A stretch of 64,000 nucleotides of DNA from NCBI GenBank assembly GCA_963702595.1, contig CAVPDC010000016.1:62001-126000 (forward strand). Direction: 5' to 3'. The translations under genes were made by a program, and so were the position numbers. Shown in pieces: positions 54,348-63,189 of this stretch. The notes under the pieces were generated by a model. That model saw only the letters and a program-made list of their open reading frames with translations. It was not told the origin of the DNA and did no database searches. The first letter of the stretch is position 1. Every line of letters starts with the position of its first letter. The stretch is from JALORV01 sp963702595. Its GTDB lineage: Bacteria > Pseudomonadota > Gammaproteobacteria > Burkholderiales > Burkholderiaceae_F.

Positions 54348-55620
54348 TCGCGCCCAGCGATCGATCCCCGGTGGCGTGAATTCGCCGGTGCGTGCTTTCC
54401 GCTCCGTCGGCGGTACGCCGCGCTTCATCGAGCGCGCCGAAGGACCCTACTTCTGGGATGCCGACGGCCAGCGCTACATCGACTACATCGGCTCCTGGGG
54501 CCCGATGATCCTCGGGCACGGGCACCCCGCGGTTGTTCGCGCGGTGCAGGAGGCCGCCGCACGCGGCCTGTCGTACGGCGCACCGACCGAAGCCGAGGTG
54601 GTGATGGCCGAAGAGCTACTGAAGCTCGTTCCGTCCATGGAACAGGTACGGCTCGTTTCGTCGGGTACCGAAGCGGCGATGAGCGCGATCCGCCTGGCAC
54701 GCGGCGCCGCTGGCGGGGGCAAGGGACGGCGCAAGATCATCAAGTTCGAAGGCTGTTATCACGGTCATGCCGACAGCCTGCTGGTCAAGGCAGGCTCGGG
54801 CCTGCTGACGTTCGGCAACCCGAGCAGCGCGGGCGTACCGGCGGAGATCACGCAGCACACTCTGGTGCTCGATTACAACGAGCCGCAGCAGCTTGAGGAT
54901 GCCTTCCGCGCGCACGGTGACGACATTGCATGCGTCATCGTCGAGCCCGTGGCGGGCAATATGAACCTCGTGCGGTCGACGCACGCATTCCTGCAGACGA
55001 TGCGCGAGCTGACCGCCAAGCACGGCGCGCTACTCGTATTCGACGAGGTGATGTCCGGCTTCCGGGTGGCACTCGGCGGCGCGCAGTCGTTGTACGGCAT
55101 CGACCCGGACATGACGGTGCTGGGCAAGGTGATTGGCGGCGGCATGCCGGTGGCAGCGTTCGGCGGCAAGCGCGAGTTCATGCGGCACCTCGCCCCGCTC
55201 GGCGCGGTCTATCAGGCCGGCACGCTGTCCGGGAACCCGGTCGCCGTGGCCTGCGGGTTGGCCACGCTGCGTGAGATCCAGCGGCCCGGCTTCTACGAGG
55301 ACCTTGGCGCGAGGACAGAGCAGCTCGTCAGCGGACTGGTCGCCGCCGCGGTCGCCGCCGCGCCCGGTCTAGCGTTCTCGGGCGATAGCGTGGGCGGCAT
55401 GTTCGGCGTCTACTTCACGGAGGCACCTCCAGCGACCTACGCGCAGGTCATGGCGGCGGACAAAGACCGTTTCAATCGGTTCTTCCACGCCATGCTGGCG
55501 CGGGGCGTCTACTTGGCTCCGTCCGCCTTCGAGGCGGGGTTCGTCTCGAGCGCACACGATGCGAACGTGATCGAGGTCACGATCGGTGCAGCCCGCGAGG
55601 CGTTTGCAACCGTGGGCTGA
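54322..55620 (+). CDS. hemL: Glutamate-1-semialdehyde 2,1-aminomutase
   Basis: A 432-residue PLP enzyme making 5-aminolevulinate in the C5 haem pathway. The ATG at 54322 (MTRNEQLFDRAQRSIPGGVNSPVRAF) is the classic start; the longer frame from 54271 is within thiE. SSGTEAAMSAIRLAR, CYHGHADSLLVKAGSG, VIVEPVAGNMN, LLVFDEVMSGFRV and the PLP lysine in VLGKVIGGGMPVAAFGG are all present. The 26-base overlap with thiE links haem and thiamine genes in one transcript. Confidence 0.97.
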   Translation: MTRNEQLFDRAQRSIPGGVNSPVRAFRSVGGTPRFIERAEGPYFWDADGQRYIDYIGSWGPMILGHGHPAVVRAVQEAAARGLSYGAPTEAEVVMAEELLKLVPSMEQVRLVSSGTEAAMSAIRLARGAAGGGKGRRKIIKFEGCYHGHADSLLVKAGSGLLTFGNPSSAGVPAEITQHTLVLDYNEPQQLEDAFRAHGDDIACVIVEPVAGNMNLVRSTHAFLQTMRELTAKHGALLVFDEVMSGFRVALGGAQSLYGIDPDMTVLGKVIGGGMPVAAFGGKREFMRHLAPLGAVYQAGTLSGNPVAVACGLATLREIQRPGFYEDLGARTEQLVSGLVAAAVAAAPGLAFSGDSVGGMFGVYFTEAPPATYAQVMAADKDRFNRFFHAMLARGVYLAPSAFEAGFVSSAHDANVIEVTIGAAREAFATVG

Positions 55621-55684
55621 TTACCCTACAAATCAACCGTTTGGCCGGGAACCATTCCGGTGCCGGATGGACGAAAATCGGACC

Positions 55685-57796
55685 ATGAGATTCCTTCGAC
55701 TTCTGACCCTTCTCCTCGCGGCGAGCTTTGGCTCTGTCGCGCACTCCCAATCGCTGCCCCGCTTCGGTGCGCCAGAACCCCATGTGAAGGCGGAACTGGT
55801 GGCTGAGTCCGACGCCATCGTGCCGGGCCAGCCGCTGCAGCTCGCCCTCAAGCTGACGCACGAGAAGGAGTGGCACACCTACTGGCAGGTGCCGGGCGAC
55901 TCCGGCCTGCCGACCCGGATCGAATGGCAACTGCCCGCCGGTTTCACCGCCGGCCCGATCGAGTGGCCCTACCCGCACCGTTTGCCCGCCGGTCCGCTGG
56001 TGAACTATGGCTATGAAGGCGAGACGCTGCTGCTCACCAAGGTGCAGGTCCCCGCGGATCTGGCGACCGGCAAGACCGTCACGCTCAATGCCAAAGCGGA
56101 ATGGCTCGAATGCAAGGATGTCTGCATTCCGGGCAGCGCCGACCTCGCACTGACGCTGCCGGTACGCGCGGCTGCGGGCGCGTCGCCGCACGCGGCGCTC
56201 TTTGCCCAGACTCGCAAGCTAGTGCCAGGTGCAATGTCAGGCGTCACCGCACGCGCGACCACCGAAGGCGATCGCATCCGGCTGACATTGACTGTGCCCG
56301 CCGACCGCAGGATCGACTCGATTGAGTTCTTCCCGCTGGAGGAAGGCCGAATCGAACCCGCTGCGGCGCAGGTCCTCGACCGCAGCAACGGCACGGCGCT
56401 TTACCTGACAGCGGCCAAGCCCGTGAAGGCTGATGCCAAGTCGCTCGCCGGTGTGCTCGTCGTCAATGGCGGACCGACCAAGGCCGGTGGCTGGGCGGCC
56501 ACGGTGGAAGGCCCAGTGACCGCCGGAACCGTCAGCGCGTCACCGGCAGCCGCGGCGACAACCTCTCCCGCACCCACGATGTCACTACTCGCGGCATTGG
56601 GCGCAGCGTTCGTCGGTGGCCTCATCCTCAATCTGATGCCGTGCGTGTTCCCGGTGCTGTCACTTAAGCTGATCGGGCTCGCCCAGCACCGCACCCACAG
56701 CGGTCCGATGGCCGCGCACGGTGTCGCGTTTGCCGTCGGCGTGATTCTTTCGTTCGTGCTGCTGGCGGGGCTGCTGATTGCCTTGCAGCAGGCCGGCAGC
56801 GCTCTCGGATGGGGCTTCCAGTTGCAGACGCCGTGGGTGGTCACCTTGCTCACGATCCTGTTCTTTGTGATCGGACTCAACCTGCTTGGCGTGTACGAGT
56901 TCACGTTCGGCAGCGGGCTCGGCAACACCAAGGCAGCCGACGCGCTCGTCGGCAAGTCCGACTGGCGAGGCAGCTTCGGCACCGGCGTGCTGGCGGTGAT
57001 TGTGGCCTCGCCCTGCACGGCGCCCTTCATGAGTGCCGCCCTCGGCTATGCGATCACACAGCCGGCGGCTATCGCGCTGTCGGTATTCGCGATGCTCGGG
57101 GTCGGCATGGCGACTCCGTACCTGCTGCTGACGCTATTCCCGGCGCTGCTGGCCAAGCTGCCGCGCCCGGGTCGCTGGATGGAACTCTTCAAGCAGTTCA
57201 TGGCGTTCCCGATGTTCGCCACCTGTGTGTGGCTGCTGTGGGTGCTCGCGCAGCAGGTGGATGCCGGCGGCGTCGCACTGGCGCTCGGTGTCCTGGTGGC
57301 GGTCTCCTTCGCACTGTGGTCGCTCGGGTTGGCCCAGCGCGGCGCGGCCCGCTTCCGCTGGGTCGCGCTGGTGGGTGCGGTCGTGGCGGCGATGACGTTC
57401 ACGCCAATTGCCACATCCGAGCCCGTGGCGGCAGGCAGCAAGGCCACCGCCGGTTCCGACTGGGTCGAATACTCGCCACAGGCACTGACAGATCTGAAAG
57501 CGCAGGGCAAGCCGGTGTTCGTGGACTTCACGGCCGCCTGGTGCGTGACCTGCCAGGTGAACAAGCGCGTCGCCCTGAACACCGACAAGGTGCGCTCGCG
57601 ATTTGCCGACTCCGGGATTGTCCGGATGAAGGCCGACTGGACCAACCGCGACGAAACGATCACGCGCGCGCTGGCCGAGTTCGGACGCAACGGGGTTCCC
57701 CTGTATGTCCTTTATGACCGCAGCGGGCAACCGACGGTCCTGCCTGAACTTCTGACGGAGAACATGGTCCTAGCGGCGCTCGACAAGATCCATTAA
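55685..57796 (+). CDS. dsbD: Thiol:disulfide interchange protein DsbD-like (ScsB-like)
   Basis: A 703-residue inner-membrane reductant conductor. ATG at 55685 begins a signal peptide (MRFLRLLTLLLAASFGSVAHS); the in-frame codons from 55586 overlap hemL. Order: N-terminal periplasmic domain with CKDVCIPG (Cys pair), about eight membrane helices with NLMPCVFPVLSLKL and VIVASPCTAPFMSAALGYA (the transmembrane Cys pair), and a C-terminal thioredoxin domain with AAWCVTCQVNKRVALN (CxxC) ending at DKIH. All six expected cysteines are present. Passes cytoplasmic electrons to periplasmic partners; the redoxin gene ten bases downstream is a likely client. Confidence 0.93.
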   Translation: MRFLRLLTLLLAASFGSVAHSQSLPRFGAPEPHVKAELVAESDAIVPGQPLQLALKLTHEKEWHTYWQVPGDSGLPTRIEWQLPAGFTAGPIEWPYPHRLPAGPLVNYGYEGETLLLTKVQVPADLATGKTVTLNAKAEWLECKDVCIPGSADLALTLPVRAAAGASPHAALFAQTRKLVPGAMSGVTARATTEGDRIRLTLTVPADRRIDSIEFFPLEEGRIEPAAAQVLDRSNGTALYLTAAKPVKADAKSLAGVLVVNGGPTKAGGWAATVEGPVTAGTVSASPAAAATTSPAPTMSLLAALGAAFVGGLILNLMPCVFPVLSLKLIGLAQHRTHSGPMAAHGVAFAVGVILSFVLLAGLLIALQQAGSALGWGFQLQTPWVVTLLTILFFVIGLNLLGVYEFTFGSGLGNTKAADALVGKSDWRGSFGTGVLAVIVASPCTAPFMSAALGYAITQPAAIALSVFAMLGVGMATPYLLLTLFPALLAKLPRPGRWMELFKQFMAFPMFATCVWLLWVLAQQVDAGGVALALGVLVAVSFALWSLGLAQRGAARFRWVALVGAVVAAMTFTPIATSEPVAAGSKATAGSDWVEYSPQALTDLKAQGKPVFVDFTAAWCVTCQVNKRVALNTDKVRSRFADSGIVRMKADWTNRDETITRALAEFGRNGVPLYVLYDRSGQPTVLPELLTENMVLAALDKIH

Positions 57797-57806
57797 GGAG
57801 CTCCGC

Positions 57807-58409
57807 ATGAAGTTCGCAGTACCCCTGATAGCAGCATCATTTTTCGCGGCCGCAGGGTCTGCCGCCGCCGCCGTCACCGCGGGTCAGCCTGCACCCGTGT
57901 TCTCCGCCGCCGACGTGAACGGCAAGACGGTTTCGCTGGCCGATTTCAAGGGCAAGTATGTCGTTCTCGAGTGGAACAACCCGAACTGCCCGTTCGTGAT
58001 GAAGCATTACACCAGCGGCAACATGCAGGCGCTGCAGAAGAAATTCGGCACCGACAACGTGGCGTGGCTTGCGGTGAATTCCACCTCTGAAATGCATTCG
58101 GACTACATGGCGCCGGACAAGCTCGCCACGTGGTTCAAGCAGCAGAACTCGGTTCCGACCGCCGTGCTGATGGACGCCAAGGGAGACATCGGCCGCGCCT
58201 ACGGCGCAAAGGTGACGCCGCACATGTACGTCGTCGACCCGAAGGGCACCGTGATCTATGCGGGCGCGATCGACGACAAGCGCAGCGCGAACCCGGAGGA
58301 TGTGAAGTCAGCCACGAACTACGTCGTCGCCGCTCTGACAGACGCACGTTCCGGCAAGCCGGTTGCGACCACTGCGTCGAACGCTTACGGCTGCACGATC
58401 AAGTACTGA
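57807..58409 (+). CDS. Periplasmic thioredoxin-like redoxin (AhpC/TSA-type)
   Basis: A 200-residue protein behind AAGGAG. A Sec signal (MKFAVPLIAASFFAAAGSAAAAV) precedes QPAPVFSAADVNGKTVSLADFKGKYVVLEW, a redoxin start, and the site NPNCPFVMKHY, which has a single Cys with no CxxC partner. VPTAVLMDAKGDIGRAYGAKVTPHMYVVDP includes the cis-Pro strand. A second Cys lies in the C-terminal YGCTIKY and may resolve the first. Such proteins are peroxiredoxin-like; the substrate is unknown. Being ten bases behind dsbD, it probably receives electrons from it. A strong hairpin terminator follows. Confidence 0.88.
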   Translation: MKFAVPLIAASFFAAAGSAAAAVTAGQPAPVFSAADVNGKTVSLADFKGKYVVLEWNNPNCPFVMKHYTSGNMQALQKKFGTDNVAWLAVNSTSEMHSDYMAPDKLATWFKQQNSVPTAVLMDAKGDIGRAYGAKVTPHMYVVDPKGTVIYAGAIDDKRSANPEDVKSATNYVVAALTDARSGKPVATTASNAYGCTIKY

Positions 58410-58426
58410 TTCGAGCTCTTTCCAAA

Positions 58427-58456
58427 ACAAACGGCCCGCAAATGCGGGCCGTTTGT
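58427..58456. terminator. 14-bp hairpin, bidirectional terminator between redoxin and groEL
   Basis: ACAAACGGCCCGCA and TGCGGGCCGTTTGT (58427-58440 and 58443-58456) are exact complements with AA between them, so the effective loop is a few bases. T-rich bases follow on the + side and A-rich bases precede it, so it can end both the + strand redoxin transcript and the - strand groESL transcript. Confidence 0.85.
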
Positions 58457-58598
58457 ATTTGATGCGGATGCAGGCTGCAGGACTCACAACCCGGCGGCCG
58501 ATTCGCGGAGGCAGAGCAAGGAGCGCGCGCAGACAGTACTCACTGGTACGGCCAGCGCGCGCGACGCCGCTATGCGCCGCGAGCGGCTGTCGGCCGAG

Positions 58599-60248
<1,650 letters not shown>

Positions 60249-60306
60249 ATAACCTCTCTCTGAAAATAGTGTGGCCGAACGCTGCGCGTCCGGCGCCGCT
60301 GAACAG

Positions 60307-60594
60307 TTAGGCGACGACGCCCATCAGGTCTTCTTCGCGCATGACGAGGAGTTCCTCGCCTTCGACCTTGACCGTCTGGCCCGAGTACTTGCCAAACAGG
60401 ACCTTGTCACCGACCTTGACATCGAGCGGAACGATCTTGCCGTTGTCGTCGCGCTTGCCCGGCCCGACTGCCATGATCTCGCCCTGGTCGGGCTTCTCGG
60501 CGGCGTTATCGGGAATGACGATGCCGGATGCGGTCTTGCGCTCCTGGTCCAGGCGCTTGACGATCACGCGATCGTGCAAAGGACGAATCTTCAT
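60307..60594 (-). CDS. groES: Co-chaperonin GroES
   Basis: A 95-residue lid subunit: MKIRPLHDRVIVKRLDQERKTASGIVIPD with the mobile loop, VGPGKRDDNGKIVPLDVKVGDKVLFGKYSG and EELLVMREEDLMGVV. An AGGAG site lies six bases ahead of the ATG. First gene of the groESL operon, preceded by a sigma-70-like promoter and CIRCE. Confidence 0.99.
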   Translation of the reverse strand: MKIRPLHDRVIVKRLDQERKTASGIVIPDNAAEKPDQGEIMAVGPGKRDDNGKIVPLDVKVGDKVLFGKYSGQTVKVEGEELLVMREEDLMGVVA

Positions 60595-60679
60595 ACAGTC
60601 TCCTAGCAGTTAATCTCTCGACACTCGAGAAACAAGAAATGGTGGAGGCAGGCCTCCGAAACCCAGCTCGAATGCGTTG

Positions 60680-60706
60680 TTAGCAGTCCAAGCAGGCGAG
60701 TGCTAA
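60680..60706 (-). promoter_or_regulatory. CIRCE operator (HrcA-binding) of groESL
   Basis: TTAGCAGTC-N9-GAGTGCTAA read on the + strand, which is the CIRCE consensus TTAGCACTC-N9-GAGTGCTAA with one change (C to G) in one arm. It starts on the last base of the -10 box, so HrcA binding would block initiation. hrcA is not in the window. Confidence 0.93.
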
Positions 60707-60734
60707 TTCTAGTGGCGGAGAGGGCCGGTTTCAA
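60706..60734 (-). promoter_or_regulatory. Sigma-70-type promoter of groESL
   Basis: On the - strand TTGAAA (60734-60729) and TAGAAT (60711-60706) are 17 bases apart, with CIRCE overlapping the downstream end. A heat-shock sigma-32 reading (CTTGAAA) is possible for the -35 box but the -10 does not resemble CCCCAT-T. Confidence 0.8.
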
Positions 60735-61030
60735 GGTGTCGAACCATATTTCTTTGAGGGCGACTCACAGCCGGCCCATACAGAAGGGCATGGCCCGGGT
60801 GCGAGCGCACACTAACTGCGAGCGGATGGGCGCTATCGCCTAGCCATCGCAGTCAGAACTGGCCAAGGCTGGCCAAGTACGGGGATCCCGCCGATTGGTG
60901 ACCTGGCAACCACTGGTCGGCGGCCATCGGCACGTCGTCGACGGGCTAATGCCTTTGCGTGATACGGCAGTGCCGCAATGTGCCGAAAATCGGGGTGGTT
61001 AACCACATACAGACAGGATGGCGGTTGTCG
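60735..61030. other. Intergenic region upstream of the Cas6e-like gene
   Basis: About 300 bases between the groESL promoter and the + strand gene. No gene seen. Noted items: a direct repeat CTGGCCAAGG/CTGGCCAAG at about 60859-60877, a GGGATCCC palindrome near 60883, CGGCA-G-TGCCG at 60965-60975, and the 12-bp palindrome at 60995-61006. No CRISPR-like repeat-spacer pattern is present. Confidence 0.5.
60995..61006. promoter_or_regulatory. 12-bp perfect palindrome GTGGTTAACCAC upstream of the Cas6e-like gene
   Basis: It lies 24 bases before the ATG at 61031 and is exact. It could bind a dimeric regulator at the promoter; chance cannot be excluded for a 12-mer. Confidence 0.35.
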
Positions 61031-61720
61031 ATGGACATTTCGCTAAGACTTCCATCGCATTGGCTCAGCACCGCGAAGCCGAAGGGCAAGGGTCCCCGGA
61101 CCCTCCGCGCCTTCGTCGATACGGTCATGAGTTACACGAAGATGGACGTGCCGACGGTCGAACTCTACGAAACCGCCGTCTCGTTCGGCCCCAAGCACTC
61201 CGATCCACTGTCCGCACATGCCGCGCTTTCCCGAACCTTCGGCAAGAAGGCGGGGTTGAGCTTCGTGTTCCGTGCCGATACCACCAGTGAAGGTCGGTAC
61301 TGGGTGTATTCGGCAGACCCATGGGCCGAGCCGCCGGCCGAGGCCGTCAGCGCACTCGCGCCCAAGCGACTCGTCGTGCAACTGGCGGAAGGCCTGCCCT
61401 ATCGGTTCCAGCTTGAAGCCTGTGTGGGCCGAGAGCGCATGGTCGATGGCGAAAAGCAGGTCGAGCCGTTCAAGACAGTCCAGGAGGTTGAGGCGTGGCT
61501 GGCTGCCGTCGCGCCCAAGTTTGGTTTCAAACCCGACTTCTTCAACGTCGCCATCAAGGATCTGAAGTTCCCGTACGGCAACCGGACGATCACTCTGCCC
61601 TACTCGTCCATCGAAGGTGTGCTTGAAGTGACCGACGCCGACTTGCTGAAAAAGCGGCTGCTGCGCGGGATCGGGTCGTACCGTCGCGTGGGGCTGGGGC
61701 TGTTGCAGCTATCCAACTGA
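61031..61720 (+). CDS. Orphan Cas6e-like RAMP-family protein (CRISPR RNA endonuclease homologue)
   Basis: A 229-residue protein from ATG 61031 (the frame is open from 60959). After a roughly 42-residue N-terminal extension, ELYETAVSFGPKHSDPLSAHAALSRTF lines up with the start of CasE, with His63 at the catalytic His position; the Tyr three residues earlier is Leu60. FVFRAD, the RLVVQLAEGLPYRFQLEA strand, EAWLAAVAPKFGF, SIEGVLEVTDADLLKKRLLRGIG and the Gly-rich loop GIGSYRRVGLGLL (residues 213-225) follow CasE order. Such proteins bind and cut hairpin RNA. No other cas gene or array is near. The call comes from aligning motifs by eye; function on a non-CRISPR RNA is possible. Confidence 0.65.
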   Translation: MDISLRLPSHWLSTAKPKGKGPRTLRAFVDTVMSYTKMDVPTVELYETAVSFGPKHSDPLSAHAALSRTFGKKAGLSFVFRADTTSEGRYWVYSADPWAEPPAEAVSALAPKRLVVQLAEGLPYRFQLEACVGRERMVDGEKQVEPFKTVQEVEAWLAAVAPKFGFKPDFFNVAIKDLKFPYGNRTITLPYSSIEGVLEVTDADLLKKRLLRGIGSYRRVGLGLLQLSN

Positions 61721-61746
61721 CGTGTAGCGCGTCACCAGCAAATAGC

Positions 61747-61774
61747 AACGGCGCCCGCGGGCGCCGTTGTCTTT
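61747..61774 (+). terminator. Intrinsic terminator: 22-nt palindrome plus T-run
   Basis: AACGGCGCCCG and CGGGCGCCGTT (61747-61768) form an 11-bp perfect stem directly followed by GTCTTTT. It closes the Cas6e-like transcript; the convergent DUF1501 gene ends at 61794 and may use the same hairpin. Confidence 0.8.
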
Positions 61775-61793
61775 TGTTGAGGTCAATCGACCG

Positions 61794-63167
61794 TCAGACG
61801 AATACGCCGAGATCGAGCGAGGGCCAGTTCGCCGCGTTCGGGATGACGTCCTTCATGTTGCCCGCGGGAACGCCGAACCAGGTTGCGAACGTGCCGACCA
61901 ACTGATCGACCGACGTGGTGGGTAACAGGTTGCCGCGGCCAACGTCGTTCGGACCGCGCAACACCGTATCCGGCCAGGTACCGTACATCTCGCCACCCTT
62001 GATTGCGCCACCGACCACCATGTGGTGCGCGCCCCAGCCGTGGTCCGAGCCCTGCCCGTTGGAGTCGAGCGTGCGCCCGAAGTCCGACGCCGTGAAGGCC
62101 GTCACGTTATTGGCGATGCCCAGTTCGACCGTGGCGTTGTAAAACGCCGCCATCGCAGCCGAAATCTGGGCCCAGAGCGGTCCATGGCCGCCCACGAGAC
62201 CGGAGTGCTGGTCGAAGCCGCCGATCGAGACATGGAATACCTGACGTCGCGCACCGAGCGCCTGGCGCGCCGCGATCATGCGAGCGACGTTGCGCATCTG
62301 GTTACCCAGACCGGTGCCCGGGAACTGCGTCGTCAGCGTAACGGCACCCAACGCGGTATTGATGGCCGCCGCAGCCTCGGTCGAGCGCTTGACGATCTTG
62401 TTGTAGTCGTTGGCCAGCACGTGTGAGCTGGCCGCCGTCATGATGTCCTTCAGCGGCGCCGAAGCGGACGTCGTGCTGAACACGTTCGCATTGGCCTGCA
62501 ATGCCGGTATTCCCTGGGCGCCGTTGTTTCCCAGCTGCAACTGCGCGACGCTCGAGCCCGACACGAATACGGCGGCGCCCGAAGTCGAGATGGCTGTCAC
62601 GTTCTGATAGGAATTCGCCGAGGCGAAGAGATCGCCCATGCGACCACCCCAGCCGATGCGCGTGCCCTCAGGTCCGAACGACTGCCAGTCGGACTGCTGG
62701 TCGTTGTGGGAGAACAGGCCCATCGGCCGCGGCACCGAGTTGTTGCGGTATTGCACCATCGACATCGGCGCGCGCATCGGTCCGATGTTCGCCAGTACCG
62801 CTGCCTTGCCCTGGTCATAGATGGCCTTCAGCGGCGCCATCTCCGGCCGCATCGCCACCTGGCGTCCGACCATCGAGGGGTTGGTTGGCGTCGTCAGAGG
62901 CAGCAGCGTGTTCTGCGCCAGGGCCAGATTGGTGCGCGACTGCGCATAGAGCTGATAGTTCGCGTTGTCGAAGGGCACGATCGTGTTGCTGTGATCGTTT
63001 CCTCCGTACAGAAAGACACAGACCAGCGCCTTGAAGTCGGATGGCATCGTCTGGGCCGACGCGGCGCTCATCGCCGCCAGGTTGACTACCAGCGGCGTGG
63101 CCGATCCAGCGACCGACAGCGCGGACGCTGTGCGCAGGAATTCGCGGCGCGAAGCGTTCATCGTCAT
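61794..63167 (-). CDS. DUF1501 family protein with Tat signal
   Basis: A 457-residue exported protein behind AAGGAG. The twin-arginine signal SRREFLR (residues 6-12) is followed by a hydrophobic stretch and ASAQ, a likely cleavage site. VCVFLYGGNDHSNTIVPFD, GLFSHNDQQSDWQ, GWGGRMGDLF, VFHVSIGGFDQHSGL, FTASDFGRTLDSNGQGSDHGWGAHHMVVGGAI are DUF1501 landmarks; the D-H-x-W-G-x-H-H part resembles the alkaline phosphatase/sulfatase superfamily. Members of this family are always near DUF1800 proteins, as here (22 bases after it). Function not known; a periplasmic hydrolase role is an inference. Confidence 0.93.
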   Translation of the reverse strand: MTMNASRREFLRTASALSVAGSATPLVVNLAAMSAASAQTMPSDFKALVCVFLYGGNDHSNTIVPFDNANYQLYAQSRTNLALAQNTLLPLTTPTNPSMVGRQVAMRPEMAPLKAIYDQGKAAVLANIGPMRAPMSMVQYRNNSVPRPMGLFSHNDQQSDWQSFGPEGTRIGWGGRMGDLFASANSYQNVTAISTSGAAVFVSGSSVAQLQLGNNGAQGIPALQANANVFSTTSASAPLKDIMTAASSHVLANDYNKIVKRSTEAAAAINTALGAVTLTTQFPGTGLGNQMRNVARMIAARQALGARRQVFHVSIGGFDQHSGLVGGHGPLWAQISAAMAAFYNATVELGIANNVTAFTASDFGRTLDSNGQGSDHGWGAHHMVVGGAIKGGEMYGTWPDTVLRGPNDVGRGNLLPTTSVDQLVGTFATWFGVPAGNMKDVIPNAANWPSLDLGVFV

Positions 63168-63189
63168 GTTGTTTCTCCTTGCTGTCGGC

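Noticed and set aside
60735..61793. CRISPR array near the Cas6e-like gene
   Set aside because: Read for repeat-spacer periodicity; only short palindromes and a two-copy 9-base direct repeat were found.
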